Positions 48,301 through 61,100 of a stretch of 64,000 nucleotides of DNA are shown here, piece after piece. This DNA is from Xestospongia bergquistia. Its lineage: Eukaryota > Porifera > Demospongiae > Haplosclerida > Petrosiidae. The notes beneath the pieces are model-generated. The model saw nothing but the letters and a program-made list of their open reading frames with translations, was not told the DNA's origin and did not search any database. The stretch is taken from the NCBI GenBank assembly GCA_963965975.1, contig OZ014412.1, positions 8,990,708 through 9,054,707 of the forward strand, read 5' to 3'. The stretch's first letter is position 1, and every line of letters begins with the position of its first letter. The position numbers were made by a program, and so were the translations under genes.

Positions 48301-49449
48301 AAAAAACAATCTTTTATTGTTGTTCTTCGTTTTTTTGCTGGTTTAACTGGTTTGAAATCAATAAAACTTACTTTTCCTAGAAAAATCTCTGACTTCAACT
48401 TAATTCAACAACTTTTTGAATCTAAGAACGAAAGATTAACAAAGCATCTACTTATAAACCCTGATAAACTTCAGCACATATTTCGAACATGGCCAACACC
48501 AACATTACAAGACTTTTATGCTCTAGGTTGGTGCATAAGACTAAGTAATTGCAAATGGGATCTGGGATTTCGTTTTCGTGGTTTGTCAAGTCATCATATT
48601 GCAATGCTTAAGAAAGGATTAGGTGAAGATCCAACAGGTCAGATTGAAATGATAAAAATTGGGCTAAATCCAATAGGAAATGAAGGTTTTAACCATTTAT
48701 TGGAAATTGCACCAAAAGCACTTGAAAATGTCTCTATTCTTGGCCTGAGGGGGATAAATCTGGACTCTTCTGCTAGCAATCAACTTGCTAAAAAACTTTC
48801 TCACACATTTTCACACCTAAGAAAGTTACATTTTCATGACAATCCTATTGAATGTGGTGGTCATGAACAGTTAATTAAAGCATTGTGCAATGTCCCATCA
48901 TTAAAAGAAGTATCTTTTTCTAAGCTTTCACCTGTAGAATGTTCTACTTTCTTGACAAAAACAAGTATTCAAAAAATTGAGCTTTGGCAACTACCTCATG
49001 ATAGTTTACAAGCAATTTCACTTTCTATTGCTAATGCTCAAAGTTGCTTTTTGCTGCGAATACATGACAGTGAAGTTACCAGTGAGAATGTTGCCAGTTT
49101 GCCACAAGTGCTACACAAAAACATTAAATTACAATCATTGGAGCTAATCAACTGTAGTATATCACGTGAAACTACCGAAATGATTACCAATGCAGTTACC
49201 ACCAATACCAGCATTAGAAATCTCAATCTTGATAATAATATGATTTGTGATAAAGATGCTTATCACATACTAGATATGCTTAAAAATAGAAAGACTCACC
49301 TCAAGAGTATCAATGTAAATCGCAATCCAATTGGAAAGAAATTATTCGAAAAAGTCATGAGGAAGCAAGCCAGATTATCTTTAAAATGGAAAAAACAAAT
49401 CCATTCTCATTTATTTGATAATAATCAAATTTATAAGCTTGATAACTAA
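42327..49449 (+). CDS. NLR receptor: CARD-DEATH-CARD-NACHT-LRR
   Basis: Predicted exons 42327-42654, 44829-44891, 44977-45330, 46454-46882, 46952-47026 and 47081-49449 join in phase 1 throughout, giving 1205 residues without a lesion. Residues 1-110 form a CARD (M-E-S-F-N-S-Q start), about 131-235 a DEATH domain (L-S-L-G-L-T-Y-A-D, G-S-D-A-T-Y-L-A-L) and about 285-385 a CARD-like fold. The NACHT has Walker A GAPGIGKS (508-515), Walker B I-I-L-E-G-F-D-E-L and sensor V-T-T-R-H-S, then Q-E-F-L-A-A-Y-H and LRRs to the C-terminus (about 900-1190). A cytoplasmic immune sensor with three N-terminal adaptor-type domains is inferred. Intron 1 (2.2 kb) carries two MITEs. The linker-DEATH exon pair is duplicated in the TIR gene at 28832-29302. 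A dead copy of exon 4's start lies at 45857-45930. Confidence 0.85.
42833..43243. mobile_element. foldback MITE, second member
   Basis: Ends GGAAGCC and GGCTTCC. The internal sequence matches the element at 27961-28390 (TTCCAATTCTATTTTCAAT, GAAGTGAAGCGCAAGCACC, ACATGTTTCCTGTTAGG). An internal right end plus left end at about 42905-42945 suggests a nested or partly tandem copy. It lies in intron 1 of the NLR at 42327. Confidence 0.8.
43478..44064. mobile_element. hAT-type MITE, 587 bp, TSD ATGGGGAT
   Basis: The terminal inverted repeats CAGGGATGGGGTC and CAGGCTTGGGGTC extend to 21 bp with 18 matches. They are flanked by the 8-bp duplication ATGGGGAT (43470-43477 and 44065-44072). An 8-bp duplication and CAGGG-type ends are classic for hAT. 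The interior is built of AAATACAAATAC-like repeats, including a 75-bp unit with starts at 43511, 43586 and 43661. No transposase. It lies within intron 1 of the NLR. Confidence 0.9.
44216..45283 (+). repeat. segmental duplication, partner 27862-29284
   Basis: The NLR-side copy of the linker-DEATH segment. It shows the MITE-free (empty) site near 44397. Confidence 0.85.
45857..45930 (+). pseudogene. truncated copy of NLR exon 4 start
   Basis: After an acceptor-like TTACAG, the sequence repeats the beginning of the CARD-like exon at 46454 (V-D-P-K-P-S-C-Q-S-L-S-R, F-S-S-Q-L-S). It then runs into a repeat and a stop at about 45970. If included by splicing it would truncate the receptor. Confidence 0.7.
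45927..46062 (+). repeat. dispersed repeat, also at 52964-53092
   Basis: Both copies run from ATCACGCTACCCATTGAAAT to GATTGTATAATTAGTAAT. The second copy lies in intron 1 of the NLR at 52401. Confidence 0.85.
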
Positions 49450-50238
49450 AGCAAAGTAGCTACATTTTTTGTTTGCTATTTAATTTTCATTTTAAATAAT
49501 CAACATGGATTATTCACATTTGTTGTGCTAATTACATAGTGCTACTGTGACTTGTTGCTATAATTTCACACAGACTTGAGTCCTTGTTACCATAAATTGA
49601 ATAGCTGTTGTATATAAAGTATTTTGTCCTAGTTTTGATTATTTTAATCATTGAAAATACATATTTGTGTATTAACATGGTATTTATAGTCTTCATTGAT
49701 ATTGATGCTGTAAACCATCTCCTTACATTAGGAAATCAAGTGATTAGTGGATTATGTATAAAACCCAAAAATCTGTTTTCACTCAAAGATTATTCAAATA
49801 CTGGCAGACATTTAAATAATATGAGTTTGGGGCACACATAAGGTCTACAAGTATATAGTGTGAAATTAGTTGTGTAGTATTATGTGTGGGAATTTTAATA
49901 CTGATATTCCTACTGTGGTGGTATTGGTATATATATATATACTACCATACCTTAAATAATTATACACACACACATATATATATATTATGAATGAAGAAAT
50001 TCAAAAAAGAACTCTAATTAAGAAATTAGTTAGGTTGTGGTCATAAATAATTATATAGTGGTTTTGATACTGTCATTCCTAATATGGTCTTGTTTCAAAA
50101 TGTTTCGTACAGCCATCCATACTTGTTCATGTTATTTTTCAAGAAAATAAAACAATAATTGTTGACATAGAGATAGAAAATGGATGTGCCAAAATTTTGT
50201 GACCTGATTTGCACTAATGGTGTAGATTTGATGAATTG
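49450..50238. other. 3' flank of the NLR, non-coding
   Basis: Contains sequence repeated at 51000-51190 (TATAAAGTATTTTGTCCTAG) and TA/CA microsatellites near 49928-49985. No gene recognised. Confidence 0.5.
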
Positions 50239-50239
50239 T

Positions 50240-50820
50240 TGGAAATTATGCCCTGGTACAGAACTCATTCATATATAGCCCTGAGAATTATAATAATATC
50301 CATGCAAGTATCTCTGATTTAATGTTGTTATTTGTTTGATATTATATGAATAAAAGTAAGCTATGCACATGGCTAGATGTTCTTCCATTACAGCAGGCTT
50401 GTGTATTATTTATATATATACAACTCCAACCTATACAGATTGTCACTAAAGAGCTGCAATGATTGCTTAGTGAATATATAACTTAATAAAGTAAAGTAAC
50501 AGCAGAATGATACTGGGTAAGTCCGTATAAATTTGTGTATGATGGTATCAGTTAAGTATTAGATGATATACGGCATTGCAATTCAAAATGTGACCATTTT
50601 AGGTAAAAATAGCATAGGGACTGCAGAAACTAACTATGAATCTTATTTAAGTAGTTAGTAGTTTATGAATAAAGGATTTTTAAAAATAAGAAAATCTTTT
50701 CCTGTGATATGCTATATATTCATAGCATGTGTTTATGATAATATCTGCTACAAACATTGTGTTGTTACCTACCACATAGTAGTATATGTAAACAATAATT
50801 TAAACACTTTGTATATGAGA
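50240..50820 (+). repeat. dispersed repeat, copy 3
   Basis: Collinear with 39800-40610, and near-identical from about 50392 to 38410-38880. It ends abruptly at the NLR-tail copy at 50819. Confidence 0.85.
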
Positions 50821-51190
50821 CCTCAAGAGTATCAATGTAAATCGCAATCCAATTGGAAAGAAATTACTCGATAAAATCACGAAGAAGCAAGCCGGATTAT
50901 CTTTAAAATGGAAGAAAGAAATTCATTCTCATTTATTTGATAGTAATCAAATTTATAACTATTATAACTAGAAAAACTAGCTATATTTTTTGTTTGCTAT
51001 TTAATTTTCATTTTAAATGATCAACTTACATTTTCACTTTTGTTTCTAATAACATAGCACTACTGTGACTTGTTATTTCTATAATTTCAAGCAGAATTGA
51101 GTTCTTGTTGCCATAAATTGAATAGCTGTCATATATAAAGTATTTTGTCCTAGTTTTGCTTATTTTAATCATTGTAAATACATATTTTTG
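50819..51190 (+). pseudogene. second duplicated NLR tail and 3' flank
   Basis: Matches 49310-49680: the last LRR codons (L-K-S-I-N-V-N-R-N-P-I-G-K-K-L), the stop region and about 230 bp of 3' flank. It has lost all upstream coding sequence. Confidence 0.85.
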
Positions 51191-52400
51191 AGTATTAACA
51201 TATGCAAAATATTCAATTAGAATGTCATCTCATGCCGTTTGTACCTGCATGAATATGAGCCATCTATAGGAGACATTGATGTCTTCATCAAAGTATGCTG
51301 ACATATATCTTATTAAAATCATTAATTGATATACATGTACTATGGACTAAGAGGATTTTAATCATATTAAAAGAGATAGTTGCTGTGTTATATATGTAGG
51401 TTGAAAGATATGTTGTACCTGTGACCACTTACGACTTAATCTCTACTGGTGTCGTCAAGTGTCTTGTGTAAAGGATTTAAGTCTCACTTGAGTCTAAGAT
51501 ACTGTAATTAACCTGATTCTTTATTATTTGTCTGTAGTGTCCTGTAGTATTTACATCCCACGCATTCAGCCACACCTCACTTAACCTCAAGCCCACGTGG
51601 AATAGTGACTATGTGGTTTTTCTGTAATTTTAGAGAGTTAGTTATTTAGTTGTGTTCGTGTGTTTCTCTCTCTTTCTCTCTGGTTTGTGTGTTCTAAATA
51701 TAGAGTTAGTTTACATTTATGGTCAATACTCTATATGTCATTAATTTTTTGTGATATGTTGCTGTTCTGCTAGTGGACAAATACATTTGGATGTTTTCCT
51801 TAATTATGATAATGAAATAAAGGTGAAATATTAAAATGCTCCTTGTTCTCTATGTAGGTCTATTGTATGTGGTAACAGGATTCACTCATTACATGTTCTA
51901 TTCTCTCTCTTCATGGAGTTTAAAAACTGACACATTTTAATACTTTACCTACTACTAATACTCTTGATGATTATATTGTACAATAGTTTATTATCATTAT
52001 TTTAATCCCTATGGTCAACACTTAGTAGATTGAGCACTTTATTAGCATATACTCCTCTTTCATCCTTTTGCAGTACAACATACAGTATAAAGTTTTGTGC
52101 TTAATTTTTGAGACTAAGAATAGACACAAATGTAACCTGATAGCTCATAAAAATCATATTTGTATTGCTCCAGAGGTGAATTTTTTTACTAATTAAAAAA
52201 ACACATCACGTGATTCTTGAAGTTGAATTCTGGGCTTGCTTCTCTAGACTCAAGAGAGTCTGTTCGCTCCATTGGTACACATAGACACTGAAGATCATCC
52301 CAATTATTATTATTTTATTTACTAGTTTGTAGAAAGCAAAAACAAAGATAGGCTTATCAGTGAGTAGATCTCGGCGTGACTTTCCACCTCTCCATCAGTC
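51191..52400. other. intergenic and promoter region of the NLR at 52401
   Basis: No gene recognised. A CT-rich tract lies at 51661-51680. The region just upstream of 52401 is slightly GC-richer, but no specific motif can be defended. Confidence 0.4.
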
Positions 52401-55400
52401 ATGGCTAACGCTTCTGATGATGTGAAGGACTACAGAAGGAATGTTGACGACATTTTCAGGATGTACTTTGATCGTCTTAATTCAGTACTCGATGACCCCG
52501 CAACTATGAAGTCGTTTGCTAGCAAAGCATATTCAGCTGATATAATAGGATTTGAACTTGTGAAAGATGCTAACTTTGCAAGTATTTTCCGTCAATTTAA
52601 AACAGGACTAGAGTTGTGTAAAAGTATTTCGGATATACAGAAACGATGCGAAAGTTTGATTGACATTCTATTGGACTTTGGTGGACCAGTAAGAGATGCT
52701 GGGAAGGATATTAAACAACAGTTGTCAGGTTCGTCTAATGACAGAATCAATTTATTATGTACAGGTTAAATTTTATTTTAAAATGAACCTATGATATGTT
52801 AATTATAAGGTCTTACAGTTCTTAAACAGATAGGCATGCAATAGCATATTATGTGCAATAATTACCACCCTTAAATTTGATTACTTTTCAGCAATATTTG
52901 GGTGGTTTGTTATCACTGGATCAGACCACACTTTTGTAAAAAGCATATCAGTACTGACCACAAATCACGCTACCCATTGAAATTAAATTAAATTTTAAAT
53001 AGTAACAAGATTATTTTAATTGAACAAGCTATAATTATTTTGGAAGGTAATGACTTCATTAATTAGAGCTACAAAGATTGTATAATTAGTAATGGTGTCT
53101 GTGAAAAGTAATTGCTATAGAATCCTGGAGATATAAGAAGAAAAGCAAACTAGCAAAAAGTTTTAAGCATTGTTAATCATACCCATTGTATTAAAATTCA
53201 TTGGTTGCTATAGGTGTTAGTGGTTATAGGAGGTAATTTAATTTTATTCATTGCTTTCAAAAGTCACATACAACAATATAATAAAATATTGAAAGTGAAC
53301 ATAATACATAATATACACATATGCATAACCATTGTCCAAAACAGTTATAGGACATGTGCAATGTGCCAGATAGTAATATTTTTTATAAAAATATAAAGAG
53401 ACAAATTAAAGAATATTTCTATTATAATTGTAAAGTATTTACTTGCTTTGGGATCCATGTAGAAAAGTAGCTCAAACAATCTGGACGCAAACAATTTATC
53501 ATCAATGCATGATGGTTTCATATGATATATCACACAGTCAGTATTTTGCTGCCCAGGCATGCCAGGCTATATTTGTTTTGGACGATGTGTTATGTATGTA
53601 TATATATATATATATATATATATTGTATATCGTATATGCATGTATGTGTAAGAATATGTATTCACTTTAGTAAATGATCTAATACGTGTGGAAACAAACT
53701 TTGTAGCGCCTAACTTTATTATTTATTACTTTGACCTCTAGTTATTGATGCAAACGTTAATTCTAAAACCTCCAGACTAACTGAATGCCAAGGTATGCTG
53801 ATGTGTTTATTCTGTATAGCATACAAGGTGTATGTAGGCCTTACACTTCCATTGCAAGTGTCAAGCAATCTTAGGATATTTTGTAATTATATATTTTTTA
53901 TAATTATGTATTAATTTTCAGATGTTTCTGAAGTTAAATCAAAACCAAGAAACCATTCCTTCAGACAAGATGGTACACATTTTACAACAAACACATCAAC
54001 ACCCAAAAAAGGAAAAAGTATGTTATGTTTTATCTTGTCACTTCATATTAACTAATGACTATAGACATTGATGGTTCTAAAACTAAATCAAAATCTGAGA
54101 GTATACCTCATGCAAGGAAGCTATTACAAACTCCTATGGGAAGAATGGAACCAAACAATTTCTTTTCATGCATTTTCGACAAGTTCTCTGAGAGACTTGT
54201 AGCTATTATGAGTATGGACAATAATCTCAGTATTAATCTTGCTAGGCGTTTATGTGCAGAGTCACTTTTGTCATCTATGGAAAAAAACCAGGCTGATCGA
54301 TTGTCTTGCCCAGCTATTAAGAACAAGACGATTGTTAGAATAGTTGGTACTTTCATCAGTAGAGGCAGAAATCCTTGTGATTCACTTACCAAGCTTTTAA
54401 ATATACTTACACAGTTTCAGGAGCTGAAAGCATTGTCTGAAGAAATTAGCACTGAAGCTAAAGGTAATAAGTTTGAACAAATTATCAAAATAATCATATT
54501 AAACATTATTTCATTAGTTGAAATTAAGCTGAAAGATACAAGTGATGTGCTGCAATGTAAGATCAAAAAGGAACCTACATGGAAATCACAAAGTAAGTAA
54601 TTAGTCAGAATTTTAATAGGAAGGATATTTAATACTCTAACAATGCATATATCTTTGTGTCCATATATCAATTGTGTATGTTAATTCTAGAACTGAGTAA
54701 TTTGCAAATGAAATCAAAATATCCATTTACTACTACTTTGCACTTTTTTTACAGTTGCTGATCCAGAGTCTACAATGACAGAGTCAATCAAAAAATATGC
54801 ATGTCATTTACAAAGTTACTATGAACATCATTTACTCTATGATACTCCACGACCTTCATATTGTAAACTATTTTCTTTTACTTCAGATATGTTTGTTGAC
54901 TTAAGTTTAGTTAAGACCGACCATGATGATACTTCTCAAGCTATTCTCCAGTGTGTTCTTGATGACAACATTGAAAACAAGACACAGATATCATTCAAGG
55001 ATTTATGTCTAATTCCACATGGCTCATCAATACTTATAGAGGGTGCTCCAGGTATTGGTAAGTCTACACTAGCCTTTGCACTGTGTTATCATTGGGTCAG
55101 CAAGGTTGATCTGAGTACCATTGATGGGAAGGTTGACTCTGATATCAAGGATGATCCCAATAGCATGGCACTCCAACATTATTCTTTGCTATTGCTATTC
55201 CAACTAAGGAATGAATCAGTACAAAAGGTGTTGTTATCAGTTGAAGATTTATTAGGATTTTTTTCGCGTTCTAAGTCATGGCAAAAACAGGCCATTGAAG
55301 ATATCATTGATAACGATGGTAGAGGTCTCATGATTATTTTGGAAGGCTACGATGAACTTAATCAATGTAATAAGTTGATCTTTGATAAAATTAAGCAATG

Positions 55401-57262
55401 CATTCCACAAGCAACGATTATTGTCACTTGTCGTCCTTCCCATAAACATCACCTGACACAGATTACTCAATTTAGACACCACATTGGGATAGTAGGATTT
55501 ACAAAATGCAGCAGAACTGAATACATACACAATTTCTTTAAAGGAGATGAGACTTTACATACAAAATTCTTTCAATATTTAAAACACTTTCCTAAAATTG
55601 AAGGATGTCTCTATGTTCCCATCAATCTTGTAATTATTTTAGAAATATTTCGTTCTCGCATCAATGATGATGACTCCTGTCTACCAGAAACTACTACAGA
55701 GCTATATGATGCTTTAGTAAAAATGTTAATATGTCGACATTTAAAAGGTTTGGATCATTATTTGGATGGTGTTAACATTAGCAGCCTCAAAACATTGACA
55801 GAACCAACATTATCTGCATTTACCAATCTTTGTAAAGTTGCATATGACAATATTGGCAACAAGAAAATTTCTCAACCAGAAAGTTTTGAGACACTCAGCC
55901 TAATGCAAAAAGAGTCACAATTTTCATTAAGTGAATATGGTGATGTGTTTGTTTATAATTTTCTTCACTCAACTATTCAAGAGTTTCTGGCTGCCTACCA
56001 TCTACATGATAAACAGGATGAAGTAGTCCAGATATTCAGCAGTAATGAACCTAAATCATCTAATTTAGTGTGTTTCTTAGCTGGGCTAACAAAGCTGGAA
56101 TCAGTACACTTCCAAATTCCAGGCAAAGTATATAGTTCTAATATTTTTCATCAGCTTTTTGAGACAAAAAATGATGCTCTTGCTTCCAAACTTTTAGAAG
56201 AGCAAGAAATAATAGAAGTATGTTGTCTTAAACCAATTCCTATTCCATCAGATATGTATGTGATAGGATCTTGTATAGCTTTAGGAAAATGTAAGTGGAG
56301 ACTTGGTTTTACATTACGTAGTATTACTAGTGAGCACGTGGAAATGTTTGTATCTGGGTTGTCTTCTAGGTGAGGTTAAAGGTGAAATTGAGAATCTTAG
56401 TTTTTCTTTGAATCCACTTCACAATAATGGTTTAGGCTCTTTTTTCAAATTACCTAAGTGTATTCTAAGCAACTTACACTATCTCAATTTGCGAGGTGTT
56501 GAAGTTGATGTAGGCTGTTTACATGATCTAGTGTCAGCAACTCCAAAACTTGTCAATTTGAACAAGTTTCTTTTTCATGATAACAATTTCAAAGAAGGTG
56601 AGCAAAGACATTTTATAGAAAATCTCTGTCTCTCTAAATCTCTTGAACATGTTTCGTTCTCTACACTTAGTCCAGATGAGTGTGTGTCATTGTTAACTAG
56701 TTCACATACTCTTCACACAATAGAACTTTACCAACTTTCACCTCCTAGTATTGAAGTTGTTATAAAATCCTTATCATCAAGTAAAGGACTTAAAACTCTT
56801 CAAATTCATCAGAGTGAAGTCAAAGATGACTTCATTGATGACCTCCCCATGATTCTACCTTCCTCTTATCTCAAGTCACTTGAATTTATCAGTTGTGCTA
56901 TAGACTCTGTTACAGTTCGTGTTATAGCTGATGCAGTAAAGAGGACTCCATCATTAGAGAAGCTAAACCTCAGTGATAACCTAATAGATGATGAAGGTGG
57001 ACATTATCTTGCTGACATATTGCAGTCCATGATTGGTGCAGTGTCTTCAAAACAACATCTTAGTTCAAATTAAATGTACCTATATATAGATTACAACCCA
57101 TTCACTGAAACTACAGTCTCAAGTCTTATCGACAAACTTTCATCATATCATCAACAATCGCTTAAAATTAAGCTTCATTTATCCTTAGGATGGGAGGACT
57201 TCGCTAAATCACATCGTAAGCATCTTAGGGTTCAAAAATACCTGCAATTTGGTAGAAACTAG
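52401..57262 (+). CDS. NLR: CARD-CARD-NACHT, LRRs frameshifted
   Basis: Predicted exons 52401-52728, 53742-53792, 53922-54017, 54065-54463, 54518-54592 and 54755 onward, all joined in phase 1. The first exon is 328 nt, the same length as exon 1 of the NLR at 42327, and encodes a CARD-like domain. Exon 4 holds the second CARD-like fold. The NACHT is intact: Walker A GAPGIGKS at about residue 413, Walker B I-I-L-E-G-Y-D-E-L, C-R-P-S sensor. It carries an insertion of about 20 residues just after the P-loop helix (K-V-D-L-S-T-I-D-G-K-V and onward). The frame stops at 56373 (855 residues) because 2 nt are missing relative to the relic at 414-1605. LRR coding continues in another frame to a TAA at 57071 and ends at 57262. 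The gene therefore encodes either an LRR-less NLR or a young pseudogene. Confidence 0.7.
53598..53624. repeat. (TA)n microsatellite
   Basis: TA dinucleotide run in intron 1 of the NLR at 52401. Confidence 0.85.
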
Positions 57263-57722
57263 CCAGTGGTTTAATTTTACAAAAAGACATAATTTATATC
57301 TAGACTCTTCTAGTTCCTTCATCTCTTTATTATGTATATTATCCTTGTATTGAGTTTATTTGTATACATGTGATTATTGATTGTTCTTTATATAAATCTT
57401 GTACAAACATGACTTCATAGTTTACTTACACATACTGTTTGATATTTCCTTTGTAAAATATAGAATATTAAGCCAATAATATTAACAAATTCACAAATTT
57501 AAACAGTATATATGACTGAAATAATATTAATTTCCTCAATTAGGAGGGTGACTTAATTGGTTCTTATTATTTTTTTTCTTAGTTCAAGAAATTTCCAGCT
57601 ATTTCACTTTAAACTGATGATGAATAGATCTGTATTATCTTCCACAAAGTACAACAAAAATTCAAACTGTATAGAGTACTAGACTGGCTCCCAATTGAGC
57701 TTATTTAACATTACATATATAA

Positions 57723-57775
<53 letters not shown>

Positions 57776-58160
57776 TATAATATGTATATTCAACACTGTT
57801 TTGGAAGTCTTTTTGTACTTTAGATACCTATTACCTTAATTTTCACTTTAATTTTTTGTGGTGAAGCTGCTTGTAATTTATGCTTACCAATATCTACTTT
57901 TCTCCAATTGTTTCCCCACAACTCTGGATCCAGTTTGTGACTGTTCTGGGTTTATGTACCAAATAAATTTCACCCATTCGTGATGACATTATTTTGTTAA
58001 TACTGGTGAAAAAGACTGCTAGATTCTAGATCCACATAAAATATTACCATATATAAGATATTGCCATTATTTCTTTATTTACTAAAGTTAAGGAATATAA
58101 ACACATACACATTGCAATGACATAAGAAAGATATAAGTTAATTGATTTTATGAGGAACAA
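57263..58160. other. convergent intergenic spacer with (TA)n
   Basis: Lies between the tails of the (+) and (-) NLRs. Contains a TA microsatellite at about 57731-57770. No gene recognised. Confidence 0.5.
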
Positions 58161-61100
58161 CTAGCTTTCTTCTTCATGTTCAAACTGGAAATGTTTATCA
58201 ACTACATGATAGTTAGGATGAACTTGAATGCATTCTTGCCATCTTAATGACAAACGAAGTATTAAAGGTGCCTCTGGATGACAAAATAAGACATCTATGA
58301 ACTTTGAAATCGTTTTTATACTAAATGGATTGTGAGCTAAACTAATTTCTTTTAACTGATGCATCCAATCAGATTGCTCTGAAGACTGCACTAATATTAA
58401 TGATTGTATCATATCAGCAAGATAATGTCCACCTTCATCATCTATTAGGTTATCACTGAGGTTTAGTTTCTCTAATGATGGGGTCCTCTTTACTGCATCA
58501 CCTATAATACGAACTGTAACAGAGTCTATAGTACAATTGATAAACTCAAGAGATTTACATGAGATGAAGGTAGAGTTTTAGGGAGATAAGTAATAAAGTC
58601 AGCCTTCACTTCACTGTGATGAATATGAAGGGTTTCAAGATTGCTAGCATTTGATATGCACATCACTACAGCTTCAACACTAGGAGGTGAAAGCTGACAG
58701 ATTTCTAATGTACAAATTGACTTTGAGTCATTTAGCAGAATCGAGCACTCATTTGGACTAAGACTAGAAAATGACACATACTTAATTACATTAGATTGAC
58801 AAATAGCTGCAATCAGTGGTTGCTGCTCATCACTTTTGAAACAATTGTCACAAAATTTTTTTTTTGTAACTTGCATAGATGTGGCAATTTCTTGATTAAT
58901 TCATCCAAACCGCCTACATCAACATCAATACCTCTGAGACGAAGGCTAAGTAAATTATTTAATACATGTTGGGGCAAGCATAATAGCGAGGTAATCAATC
59001 CCTTTATTACCAAGTGGATTTAGTGAAGCATTAATATCCTCAATGAGATAGCTTGGTTGTATATCTTTTTTTGTCAGGCCTGATATAAACATGTCAAAAT
59101 GTTCATCAGTTATGTTGCGCAGAGTGAAAGTAAGTTGCCAACTACACTGACTTAAAGCAATACAATATCCCAACAAAAACATTTCTTGTGTATTAGGAAT
59201 TGGCAAAATTAAACACGTGATACTTTTCAAGCTTGATCATGGATACTTATATTTTACTGATACGTTCATCATCCCTTGTTTCATAAAATTGGTGAAAAAT
59301 ATTAATGTGAGAAATATCAGGAGGAATGTAAAGCAAAACTGATTGCAGCCTTGTTAATCCAGCCAAGAAAAGCATTATAACAGAAAAAGCAATAACGTGA
59401 TTGTATCTGTCAAAATGGTCTTGTATTTCACGAGGTGCCATTAAATGAATATGATAGGCTGCTAAAACTCTTGAATTGTCAAGTGAAGAAAACTATAAGC
59501 AAATGTATCACCACCTTCACTTACAAGCACTTGTGGTTCTTTCTGCATTAATCCTAATGTGTTTAAATTGTTTAAATAAAAAACTAATTGTCTTTGTTTT
59601 TGGCGATTTATGATTCCTGAATAAGCAAGATGACAAAGGCTGTGAAAGTCATCTAACTTTGGTTGCGGCAGGTCTTCTAAACTAGTAAAATTTATGCTTC
59701 TGTCAGGATTTTGATCTTTTAAGTGACAATATATAAGCATTCTGATTAGCATTTCATATAGTTCTGTGTATGTTAATGTTGTTGATTGAGTAAGGTTTTT
59801 ATCACTAATAAACTGTTCACTAAACACATCTAATACTATAACAAGAATAATTGGGATATGAAGGTATTCTTCTAATTTAGGAAACTGTTGTAAACATTGG
59901 TTAAATTTATGAAGAAGCAGATCATTTCCTTCAAAAAACTTCGCTACATACTTGCTAATGCTGTCTTTTGTAAAACCAAGTACTTCAATATGCTGTGTGA
60001 AGCAAAGTTCTTTCTTTAAATAGGGCTTAGCAGATGGACGACTTGTAATTATGATTGTTGCTCTAGGAAGAGTATTAATAAGCTCAAAGAAAACTGATTG
60101 ACTATTAGCTGCAATATATTCAGGGAGTTCATCAAAGCCTTCTAAAATAATGAGCACACCCTTACCACTGGAATCAATGATTGTTTCAATGGCTTCTTGT
60201 TTCCAACTTTGGGAGTGAAGAAAGAATCCTAGAAGATTTTCAGTGGATGACAATTTTTGCACAGCTTCATCTCTTAGATGCAGTAATAAAAGCACTGAGT
60301 AATGTTGAAGAGCTTCTTTGTCAACCCAACGACGACATAGCTCAAAGGCTAACATAGATTTACCAATACCTGAAGCACCCTCTATAAGATATAATGACTC
60401 CAGTGGGATTTCACAAAGTTCTTCCAGAGATATTGGTGTTTTCTTTCTAAGAATATCATCAACAGAATGATGAAGAGTAGACTTAGAAAATTTATCATTA
60501 TGATTTGGATCATTTCCAACTACAGCCAAATCTACATACAGTTTTGTTCTTGCTGGGGACCACTTGGGGTCTGGTTTCCATCGTTTATAACATGCCCTTA
60601 GATGGTCTGCATATTTGTGAATGTAATCAGGAAGAATGAGAGGAATTTCTTCATCCATAACATCGGCTATTAAAAACAACATCAAAATAAACAATACAGC
60701 CATTTGCTTTCGTGAATAATCAGATGCTTTTGAAATACACTCTTGATTTAATCTGCCAGTGTGTTTATAAGCCCCATCTTTTGAGGCTAAAGGGTAAAAT
60801 TCTTGAATTATGGTAATTATACTAGTTCAATCTAACCTTCCTCCATTAGTTTACTACCTAGTATTGTAGTTTTCTCAAAGTTTGAAAATATTTCCACAAC
60901 TCTTAGTAGACAAATCTCACTCTTTGTGTGTTTACTTATAAAAGTTCCAACAGCCTCCATTATTGCTCTGGTTTTAATGGCTGGACATGTCAATTGATCT
61001 ATCACATACTTTTCAAACTTATTGATTAAAAACCTTGCATGAAAATCTTCAAGAGCTTTAGAACAAAGAGCTTGATCTTGGCTGAGAATTTCAACAATTT

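Noticed and set aside
49038-49226. Hydrophobic antisense frame within NLR LRRs
   Set aside because: Reverse-strand reading of leucine-rich codons commonly gives hydrophobic shadows.
53443-53670. 75-residue frame ending in a TA-rich run
   Set aside because: Lies in an NLR intron and reads through a microsatellite.
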